Source of the DNA: Rhodoferax sp. AJA081-3
Lineage (GTDB): Bacteria > Pseudomonadota > Gammaproteobacteria > Burkholderiales > Burkholderiaceae_C
Direction: 5' to 3'
DNA length: 64,000 nucleotides
NCBI RefSeq assembly: GCF_017798165.1
Contig: NZ_CP059068.1
Span: 372,001 to 436,000, forward strand
Shown one piece after another: positions 56,997 to 64,000 of the stretch. Both the position numbers and the translations under genes were made by a program. Below the pieces are notes generated by a model. It made no database searches and was not told where the DNA came from. It saw only the letters and a list, made by a program, of their open reading frames with translations. Positions within the stretch are counted from its first letter, which is position 1. Each line of letters starts with the position of its first letter.

Positions 56997-58967
56997 ATGG
57001 GCTCTTGTTTGAAAAAGATGTCTGCCGCGGCGCAGACCCTGGGACTGGTGGGTTTTGCCTGCCTGCTGGCCGGTGTGGTGCAGGCCGCCGAGGTGCGCTT
57101 GCGCATCATGGAGACCACCGACCTGCACATGAACCTGCTGAGTTACGACTACTACCAGGACAAATCTACCGACCAGTACGGACTGGACCGCACGCTGTCG
57201 CTGATCAAGGCGGCCCGTGCCGAAGTTCCCAACAGCCTGTTGTTTGACAACGGCGATTTGCTGCAGGGCAACCCCATGGGTGACTATGTGGCCAAGATCA
57301 AACCGCTGAAAGAGGGTGAGGTGCACCCCGCCTACCGGGTCATGAACCAGATGGGTTACGACGCGGCCAATATTGGCAACCATGAGTTCAACTACGGTCT
57401 GGAATTTTTGCGCCGTGCCATCAAGGGTGCCGCGTTTCCCTACGTCAATGCCAACATCTATGTGGACAACGCCGACAAGGACGGCGACAAGGCCCAACAC
57501 GCGTTCACGCCCTATGTGCTGCTGGACCGCCAACTGGTGGATGCAGAGGGCAAACGCCACGCGATTCGCGTGGGTGTCATCGGTTTTGCGCCACCACAGA
57601 TACTGTTGTGGGACAAGACCCATCTGGAGGGCAGGGTGGTTGCGCGGGATGTGGTCGAGACGGCCCGCAAATACGTGCCCCTGATGCGGGCCCAGGGCGC
57701 ACAACTGGTGGTGGCCATTCCGCACGCCGGGTTTGAGAAAGGGCCCGTGGCCCGGTTCTCGGAAAACGCCGTAGGCATTCTGACGACAGTGCCCGGCATT
57801 GACGCGGTGTTGTTTGGCCACGCCCATGCCGAATTTCCCAGCAAGGCCTTTGCCGACTACCCCCAGGTGAACCTGGAGCGCGGCACCATCAATGGCGTGG
57901 CGGCTGTCATGCCCGGGCGCTGGGGCGACCACCTGGGCGTGGTGGACCTGACGCTGGACAACACCACTGGCAGCTGGAAGGTGGTGGACAGCAGGGCCAG
58001 CATCCGTCCCATTTTTGACAAGACCGCACGCAAATCCCTTGCCGCGGCCGACCCCCTGGTTGCCCAGACGGTAGCTGATGTGCAGGCCGGCACACTGGAG
58101 TTCGTGCGCAACAAGGTGGCCGTGAGCAGCGCCCCCATTTACAGCTACTTTGCGCAGGTGGAAGATGACCCGTCGGTGCAGATCGTGGCCAATGCACAAA
58201 TCGCGTATGTGAAGCGTGCCATGCAGGGCACGGATTACGAAAAGTACCCGGTGTTATCGGCCGCGGCGCCCTTCAAGACCGGTGGTCGCCAGGGCTGGGA
58301 TTACTACACCGACATACCGGCGGGCCCCCTGGCCATCAAGAATGTGGCCGACCTGTATGTGTACCCCAACACCTTGAAAGCCATGCTGTTGACCGGCGCC
58401 GAGGTGCAGGAATGGATAGAGATGTCGGCCGGCCAGTTCAACCGGATTGACCCCAAGGGTGCGGCGATGCAGTCCGTGCTGGACACCAACTTCCGTTCCT
58501 TCAACTTTGACACGCTGGATGGCGTGAGCTACGAGATCGACGTGACGCAGGCCGCTCGCTATGACACCAATGGAAAACTGGTGGCGCCCGACGCGCACCG
58601 CGTCAAGAACCTGCGCTTCCAGGGCCAGCCGGTGCAACCGGATGCCAAGTTTGTGGTGGCGACCAACAACTACCGCGCCTATGGAGGTGGTAATTTTCCG
58701 GGGCTGAACGCCAGCAAGGTTGTGCTGGAGGCGCCGGATGAAAATCGCCAGGTGTTGATCGAATACCTGCGCATGATGGACACCTTGTCTGCCAACAAAC
58801 AGGTAAATCCCTCGGCCGACGGCAACTGGCGCATCACCCCGGTGCCCGGCGTGCGCCTGGGTTTTTCATCGGCCAGTGCTGCGCAGCGTTACTTGGCGAA
58901 CCATCCCCGCATCAAACTGGTCAAAGACAACGGCGATGGTTCTGCACTGTACGAGTTGTTGCCCTGA
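56997..58967 (+). CDS. cpdB: 2',3'-cyclic-nucleotide 2'-phosphodiesterase/3'-nucleotidase CpdB
   Basis: The 656-residue periplasmic enzyme (signal through LLAGVVQAA) has an N-terminal metallophosphatase domain (METTDLHMNLLSYDYYQD, FDNGDLLQGNPMGDY, GNHEFNYGLEF, GHAHAEFPS) and a C-terminal 5'-nucleotidase domain (near TNNYRAYGGGNFPGLNA). It hydrolyses 2',3'-cyclic nucleotides to 3'-nucleotides and then to nucleosides and phosphate. The start ATG has AGAGGAGAAAAGA before it. Its stop directly abuts the stop of the opposing gene (58967/58968). Confidence 0.93.
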   Translation: MGSCLKKMSAAAQTLGLVGFACLLAGVVQAAEVRLRIMETTDLHMNLLSYDYYQDKSTDQYGLDRTLSLIKAARAEVPNSLLFDNGDLLQGNPMGDYVAKIKPLKEGEVHPAYRVMNQMGYDAANIGNHEFNYGLEFLRRAIKGAAFPYVNANIYVDNADKDGDKAQHAFTPYVLLDRQLVDAEGKRHAIRVGVIGFAPPQILLWDKTHLEGRVVARDVVETARKYVPLMRAQGAQLVVAIPHAGFEKGPVARFSENAVGILTTVPGIDAVLFGHAHAEFPSKAFADYPQVNLERGTINGVAAVMPGRWGDHLGVVDLTLDNTTGSWKVVDSRASIRPIFDKTARKSLAAADPLVAQTVADVQAGTLEFVRNKVAVSSAPIYSYFAQVEDDPSVQIVANAQIAYVKRAMQGTDYEKYPVLSAAAPFKTGGRQGWDYYTDIPAGPLAIKNVADLYVYPNTLKAMLLTGAEVQEWIEMSAGQFNRIDPKGAAMQSVLDTNFRSFNFDTLDGVSYEIDVTQAARYDTNGKLVAPDAHRVKNLRFQGQPVQPDAKFVVATNNYRAYGGGNFPGLNASKVVLEAPDENRQVLIEYLRMMDTLSANKQVNPSADGNWRITPVPGVRLGFSSASAAQRYLANHPRIKLVKDNGDGSALYELLP

Positions 58968-60677
58968 TTACTTTTTAACTATTCGACCTGGTTCGATCTG
59001 CTCTAGCGCCTTGGGGTTCTCGGCCAGCCATTCGGCCAGCGCGTCGATGTCCATGCCCAGCGTTGCGCGGTCACGCCCTTGGCGCAGCACGCTGAGGTTG
59101 TCGCCACCGTCTGCTGTGAAAGAATTGACCACCACTCGGTAGTCTCGTGCCAGATCCAGGGGTTTGCCTTCAAAGGTGACGGATTCCAGCACGGGCTCGG
59201 CGCCAGCAGCCTGGCTCCATTGGTAGCGCAGGTTGTGCGAGACCTGCAGAGATGCGGGGCCCGGACGTTTGGGCAATGCCTTGCGGATCAGCTCCTGCAA
59301 TTGGCTTCCCGTGATGGTGAGGGCGATCAGATTGTTGCTGAATGGCTGGATCGCAAACAGGTCACTCATGGTCACCATGCGCCCTGGTTCCACGGTGAGA
59401 TCGGCGCGAATGCCGCCTGAATTCGTCATGGCCATATCGGCCTTTGCATGTTTCTTGCCGTGCGCCAGGTGGGCATCTGCCACCAGGTTGCCCAAGGGGG
59501 AATCGCCAAAAGGCGCTGTGGCCGAGCGCTGCGCACCGCGTGTGAGCAGGGCCACCGGTTTCTCACGCGCGGCAGTGGTCAATGCGGCTGCGCGCTGGAC
59601 CAGGGCGGCAAATGCGGGGTTGGGTGCGTATGCGCCCTGCAGCACCGGGTGGTTGATGGCCTCGGCCTCCAATACACGCCCGGTAGTGTCTAGCTTCAAA
59701 CGGCTCTCGGTCAACCAGCCGCCAAAACTGCCGGCCTGCACCAGCAAACGTCCATTGATTTTGCAGGTGTAGGCCTGGTGTGTATGCCCGCTGACGATGA
59801 TGGCGTAGGCCGGGTCCAGTCGTTTGGCAATGTCCACACCACGGCCTTGCAAACTGGGGCAAGCATAGCTGCGGTCATTGGCACCACCCTCATGCACGGC
59901 ACCTTCATGCATCATCGCCACCAGCACCTGGGCACCGGCCGCGCGCAGCTCCGGCACCAGGGCATTCAGCGTGTCCGCTTCATCGCCAAATCGCAAGCCC
60001 ACAATGGCACGCGGGCTGATCACCCTTGGGGTGTCCCGGGTGACGGCACCCACAAAGGCCACCTTCAAACCGCCAATGTCCTTGATCACATGGCTGGGCA
60101 AGATGCGTTTGCCGCTATCGGCATCGAACATGTTGGCGGCCAGGTAGGGAAAACTGGCGCCTTTGAACTCTGGCCACACACAGCCACCTACGGCACATTC
60201 GCCGCGTGTCTTGCGCAACAGCTCGGGCAAGCCGGCGTCCAGCTCATGGTTGCCCAAAGACGAGGCCAGCAGACCTAATTCACCCAAGGCAGACAACGTG
60301 GGCTCGTCTTTCAACATGGACGAGAGTTGGGGTGACGCACCCAGCAGATCGCCCGCCGCCACAAACACATGGTTCTTGCGCTGTGCACGCAGGTCGTTCA
60401 GTACGGTGGCCAGGTAAGCCACACCACCTGCGGCCTGTGGTTTGACTTCGCCCGTTTTGGGGTCCGGCAAACGTGGCATCAGCGGGGTAGGGGACTTGGG
60501 TTGGATATGACCATGGAAGTCGTTGAGCGAAAAAATACTCAGCTCAATGGTCGAGGGAGTTGACTCTAAAGTGGTGGGCGGTGGCGTCGCGCAAGCGGTC
60601 AACAAAGCGACCAGGGAAAACCCTAGAGTGGACGTAAAAATGCACTTAAAGGGTGCAATGAGGTGGTGCGGTTTCAA
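58968..60677 (-). CDS. 5'-nucleotidase/UDP-sugar hydrolase-family lipoprotein (UshA-like)
   Basis: About 569 residues from a TTG at 60677 (MKPHHLIAPFKCIFTST), chosen because GGAG lies ten bases before it and it gives a tidy lipoprotein signal with lipobox LLTAC; the open frame runs to 60773 but has no ribosome site. The metallophosphatase motifs are SLNDFHGHIQPK, GDLLGASPQLSS, GNHELDAG and SGHTHQAY; the C-terminal 5_nucleotid_C domain shows TNSGGIRADL and VNSFTADGGDNLSVL. It should dephosphorylate extracellular 5'-nucleotides. Divergent from the TonB receptor gene, convergent with cpdB. Confidence 0.88.
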   Translation of the reverse strand: MKPHHLIAPFKCIFTSTLGFSLVALLTACATPPPTTLESTPSTIELSIFSLNDFHGHIQPKSPTPLMPRLPDPKTGEVKPQAAGGVAYLATVLNDLRAQRKNHVFVAAGDLLGASPQLSSMLKDEPTLSALGELGLLASSLGNHELDAGLPELLRKTRGECAVGGCVWPEFKGASFPYLAANMFDADSGKRILPSHVIKDIGGLKVAFVGAVTRDTPRVISPRAIVGLRFGDEADTLNALVPELRAAGAQVLVAMMHEGAVHEGGANDRSYACPSLQGRGVDIAKRLDPAYAIIVSGHTHQAYTCKINGRLLVQAGSFGGWLTESRLKLDTTGRVLEAEAINHPVLQGAYAPNPAFAALVQRAAALTTAAREKPVALLTRGAQRSATAPFGDSPLGNLVADAHLAHGKKHAKADMAMTNSGGIRADLTVEPGRMVTMSDLFAIQPFSNNLIALTITGSQLQELIRKALPKRPGPASLQVSHNLRYQWSQAAGAEPVLESVTFEGKPLDLARDYRVVVNSFTADGGDNLSVLRQGRDRATLGMDIDALAEWLAENPKALEQIEPGRIVKK

Positions 60678-60882
60678 GGGGTTTGCTCCAAAGAAGGGAG
60701 TCGCTGGCGGGTGGCAGCAGACGTCGGCCGTTAGATCATAAATTGGTGTCTGGAATACAACAGTTGTCACCAAACTTTCCTGACTATATGGTTAACTTAA
60801 TGGGTATATTGCAGTTCTTTGCAAATATTTACACCCTACCAATAACCCCCCGTTGGGACCCATTCGCCTAGGAGCTATCAGG

Positions 60883-63800
60883 ATGCGTAGTAATCACCAC
60901 ATGAGTTTTTCCAGCTTTTCACGAACGGTGCTGAGCGCAGCCGTGGCCATCGTGGTGGCTGCGCCAGCGTTGGCACAGAACACCACTGCCGCGATTGGCG
61001 GGCAGATCACCGGTGTAGATGGCAAGCCCGTCGCCGGTGCAATGGTCAGCATCGTCCACGCGGAGTCGGGTTCGGCCAATCGCCTTGTCACGGATGCTGA
61101 TGGCCGTTACTCCGCACGTGGTTTGCGCGTGGGTGGTCCTTACACGATTGTGGTGACCAAGGGCAACGACAAGAGCACGCGTGATGATGTGTTTCTGCAA
61201 TTGGCCGAAAGCCTGACACTGGATTTGAAGGTGGGTGGAGAGGCCTTGCAGCAGGTGGTCGTGACTGGCGCTGCCAACAAGTTCAACTCAGCGTCCATGG
61301 GTTCGGGTACCAATATTGGTCGCCAGGAACTGAATGCATTTGCGTCGGTGCAGCGTAGCCTGAACGACTACGCGCGTATGGACCCCCGCCTGTCGCAAAC
61401 CGAAAAAGACCGGGGTGAGATTTCGGCAGCCGGCCAGAACTCGCGTTACAACTCGCTGACCATCGACGGCATGCGCACCAACGACACCTTTGGCCTGGAA
61501 GCCAACGGCATGCCCACAATCAAACAACCGATCTCCATCGATGCGATCCAGGCAGTCCAGGTCAACCTGTCCAACTACGATGTGACGCAGCAAGGCTACA
61601 CCGGCGCCAACATCAATGCCGTCACCCGCTCGGGCACCAACGAGTTCAAGGGCAGCGTCTACAGCGTGTACCGCGACAACCGCTGGCAGGGTGACCGTTA
61701 CAACCGCACCAACGATACCTATACCCCAGCACCGTCGTCCCGCGAAACCACCAACGGTTTTGTACTGGGTGGCCCCATTGTTGAAGACAAGCTGTTTTTC
61801 TTTACGAGCTTTGAAGAACTGCGCAGCAACCGCAATGCGCCCACCTTTGGTCCCCTGGGCAGCTCGCTGATCAACGTTGGTATCACACCAGCCCAGATTT
61901 CTGCAGCCCAGACGGCGGCGCAATCGCGTTACGGCATTGATGCCGGAACGGCCGATGTCCCTTCGTCTGTGCAGACCGTTGTTAAAGACGTTCTGTTGAA
62001 AGTGGACTGGAATATCAGCGAAAACCACCGCGCCAATGTGCGTTATGCCAAGACAACACAGACAGATCCGATCTTTCCGGGCAACTTCAACAACTCGCTG
62101 GCGTTGAGCTCACATTGGTACTCCACCGAAAAAACCATTGACACCGCGGTAGCGCAATGGTTTGGTGACTGGACGGACACCTTCTCGACGGAAGTCAAGG
62201 TTTCCGCCCGCAATTACGCCAGCGCACCTGCGCTGAACGCGAACACGCCCGAGGTTTACCTGATTTACACCGGTACGGCTCCGGCAGGCACCGCAACGGG
62301 TGACCGCACCTTGCGTTTTGGTACCGAAGAAACACGCCAGTTCAATGACTTGCAAACCAAGACGACCAACCTGTTTGCTGCGGGTACGCTGAACCTGAAC
62401 GACCACGAAATCAAGGGTGGTGTGGACATTGAGCGCAACCTGATAGTCAATGCCTTTGTGCGCGGCTCCAGTGGTCGCTACACCTTCCGCGGTGCTGATC
62501 CCGCGGCGCTGCTGGTTGCGGGCAACCCCACCACCTATTCGGTGCAGGTACCACTGCCAGGCCGCACCCTGCAAGACGGTGCCGCCGACTGGACCATGAC
62601 CAATACCGGTTTGTTCTTGCAAGACGCCTGGAAAGTCAACAAGAAGCTGACCGTGACCGGTGGCGTGCGTGTGGACATCCTGGGCACCAATGACCGCCCC
62701 ATTGCCAACCCCGCTGCGTCCGCTGCCGTAGTTGCCGGCAATCCTGCTACTGGCGCACGCCAGACCGGCGGTTTCGGTTATGACAACACCCAGACGCTGG
62801 ATGGCGAGAAGCTGTTCCAGCCCCGTGTTGGCTTCAACTACAACATGGACACGGAAGACAAGCGCAAGTCCCAACTGCGTGGTGGCTTCGGCTTGTTCCA
62901 GGGTTCGGCTGCCAACGTCTGGTTGACCAACCCCTTCCAGACCACGGGCGCTGCATTGACCACCTACGCCTGCGGTACCACCGGCAACCCTGCATGCCCA
63001 ACCAACTTGCGCATCAACTTTGACCCCCGCACCCAACCCACCATCACCGGTGTGGCGCCTGCTCCAGCGGTGGACTTTATTGCGCCAGGTGTGAGCCAGC
63101 CTTCGGTGTGGAAAGCCAACTTTGCATGGGATGCCGAGCTGCCATGGGCTGGCTTGGTTCTGGGTGCTGAGGTCTTGCACACCGACGTGAAACAAGGGCT
63201 GTACTACAAACATTTGAATCTGGGTGCACCCACCCGTACGGCACCAGATGGCCGCCAGATGTTCTGGAATGCAGCGGGTGTAAACCCCGCCTGCTACAAC
63301 GGTGGTGCCACGGTGCTGACAACCGGTGCCTGTGCAACTGGTACTGCCCGCCCCACCAGCAAGGCATTGAGCAACTCCAGCTTTGCCAACGTGACTCTGG
63401 TCGAAAAGACCAGCGAAGGTGGTGGCAATGCCTTCACCCTGTCACTGGCCGGCGCCATCGACAGTTCCATGCGCTGGAGCACCGCCTTCACACGCACCAC
63501 GGCAACCGAAGTGAGCCCGCTGACATCGTCCACGGCCAACTCCAACTTTGCCAATCGTGCGGTGTACAACCCCAACGAAGAGGTGGCAGCCAACTCGGCC
63601 TACCTGGTGCGCAACCGCCTGAACGCCTCGTTCAACGCGACCAAGTCCCTTTTCTCGGGTTACAAGACCACCTTTGGTGTGTTCTACGAAGGCAAGGACG
63701 GCCGTCCCTATAGCTGGACCTTTGGCAACGACATGAACGGTGACGGCGTGGTCAATGACCTGTTGTATGTGCCTTCCGGCAAGGGTTCGGGTGAAGTGTT

Positions 63801-64000
63801 GTACCGCGCTGCTTCGGGTTCCACAATGACTGCTGCGCAAGCCGAAGAAAAGTTCTGGAACATCGTGGATGCCAACGAAGGCCTGAGCAATTCCAGGGGC
63901 TCCGTCGTGTCGCGCAACTCCTCGTTCTCGCCTATCACACACCAGTTCGACGTGCGTATCAGCCAGGAAGTGCCAGGCTTCTTCCCCAAGCACAAGGGTA
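60883..64000 (+). CDS. Oar-like TonB-dependent receptor, 3' end outside window
   Basis: The open frame from the ATG at 60883 (MRSNHHMSFSSFSRTVLSAA, signal peptide through PALAQ) runs to the window edge, 1039 codons without a stop. An N-terminal carboxypeptidase-regulatory-like domain (AIGGQITGVDGKPVAGAMVS) precedes a TonB-box-like segment (LQQVVVTGAAN), a plug domain (LNDYARMDPRLSQ; NSLTIDGMRTND; GYTGANINAVTRSGTNEFKG) and beta-barrel strands. This is the architecture of Oar-type receptors, which bind large or adhesive substrates at the outer membrane. The gap to the divergent ushA-like gene is 205 bases. Its neighbours suggest nucleotide or organophosphate-linked uptake, but the ligand is unknown. 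Confidence 0.9.
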   Translation, partial: MRSNHHMSFSSFSRTVLSAAVAIVVAAPALAQNTTAAIGGQITGVDGKPVAGAMVSIVHAESGSANRLVTDADGRYSARGLRVGGPYTIVVTKGNDKSTRDDVFLQLAESLTLDLKVGGEALQQVVVTGAANKFNSASMGSGTNIGRQELNAFASVQRSLNDYARMDPRLSQTEKDRGEISAAGQNSRYNSLTIDGMRTNDTFGLEANGMPTIKQPISIDAIQAVQVNLSNYDVTQQGYTGANINAVTRSGTNEFKGSVYSVYRDNRWQGDRYNRTNDTYTPAPSSRETTNGFVLGGPIVEDKLFFFTSFEELRSNRNAPTFGPLGSSLINVGITPAQISAAQTAAQSRYGIDAGTADVPSSVQTVVKDVLLKVDWNISENHRANVRYAKTTQTDPIFPGNFNNSLALSSHWYSTEKTIDTAVAQWFGDWTDTFSTEVKVSARNYASAPALNANTPEVYLIYTGTAPAGTATGDRTLRFGTEETRQFNDLQTKTTNLFAAGTLNLNDHEIKGGVDIERNLIVNAFVRGSSGRYTFRGADPAALLVAGNPTTYSVQVPLPGRTLQDGAADWTMTNTGLFLQDAWKVNKKLTVTGGVRVDILGTNDRPIANPAASAAVVAGNPATGARQTGGFGYDNTQTLDGEKLFQPRVGFNYNMDTEDKRKSQLRGGFGLFQGSAANVWLTNPFQTTGAALTTYACGTTGNPACPTNLRINFDPRTQPTITGVAPAPAVDFIAPGVSQPSVWKANFAWDAELPWAGLVLGAEVLHTDVKQGLYYKHLNLGAPTRTAPDGRQMFWNAAGVNPACYNGGATVLTTGACATGTARPTSKALSNSSFANVTLVEKTSEGGGNAFTLSLAGAIDSSMRWSTAFTRTTATEVSPLTSSTANSNFANRAVYNPNEEVAANSAYLVRNRLNASFNATKSLFSGYKTTFGVFYEGKDGRPYSWTFGNDMNGDGVVNDLLYVPSGKGSGEVLYRAASGSTMTAAQAEEKFWNIVDANEGLSNSRGSVVSRNSSFSPITHQFDVRISQEVPGFFPKHKG

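Noticed and set aside
60740..60800. Possible PHO box upstream of the TonB receptor (TTGTCACCAAACTTTCCT).
   Set aside because: Only the first heptamer resembles the consensus; the second half matches poorly, as does a similar candidate upstream of cpdB (56930-56955).

Overview
The window looks like chromosomal DNA of a betaproteobacterium in the order Burkholderiales, most likely the Comamonadaceae (Rhodoferax/Polaromonas-like). This is inferred from gene order (pilF-rodZ-ispG-yfgM-bamB-der-hfq-hflX-hflK-hflC-DUF2065-hisZ-purA; sucA-sucB-lpd-zapE), protein flavour, GC-rich codon use and several short intergenic repeat families. No phage, insertion sequence, integrase, CRISPR array, rRNA or tRNA gene was seen. 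Coding density is very high and no gene-free stretch exceeds 300 bases.

Layout. 1-14.8 kb is a catabolic block: a truncated AraC-type regulator, a divergent type-B carboxylesterase lipoprotein, a branched-chain-amino-acid-type (Liv) ABC importer with two substrate-binding proteins and an acyl-CoA ligase between them, then a FadB/FadA beta-oxidation pair behind its own palindromic operator. I infer ester hydrolysis, acid uptake, CoA activation and beta-oxidation of an unidentified carboxylic acid. 14.8-19.2 kb holds a GNAT acetyltransferase, an orphan cytochrome-b-like membrane protein, a chemoreceptor, and a YceI lipoprotein coupled to a CAT-like acyltransferase. 19.4-27 kb is the 2-oxoglutarate dehydrogenase operon followed by zapE and a coiled-coil exported protein. 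27-34 kb holds a PP2C phosphatase, a DUF465 protein, a DinG/YoaA helicase, bamD, rluD, scpB and rluB.

34.1-48.9 kb is a housekeeping superoperon (ndk, rlmN, pilF, rodZ, ispG, yfgM, bamB, der, hfq, hflX, hflK, hflC, hisZ, purA). Two things are odd: hisS is missing from its usual place between ispG and yfgM, and the small DUF2065 gene after hflC carries an in-frame stop. 48.9-56.9 kb holds a phosphoribosyltransferase, metC, a DUF2189 membrane protein, tesA-mnmH, ybbA, rlmB, a small lipoprotein and a split chromate transporter. 56.9-64 kb holds two 5'-nucleotidase-family phosphoesterases that meet stop-to-stop, and the 5' part of an Oar-like TonB-dependent receptor; together they suggest scavenging of nucleotides or other organophosphates.

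The most unusual non-coding structure lies at 49491-49682: two neighbouring long hairpins with unrelated stems but an identical 25-nt loop in opposite orientation. A second long hairpin sits between sucB and lpd. A degenerate repeat with the core ACGGGGGCTA occurs at least four times; one copy forms the signal peptide of a lipoprotein, and a possible fifth copy lies in the SucB linker. All calls were made by reading the sequence; no database search was run.
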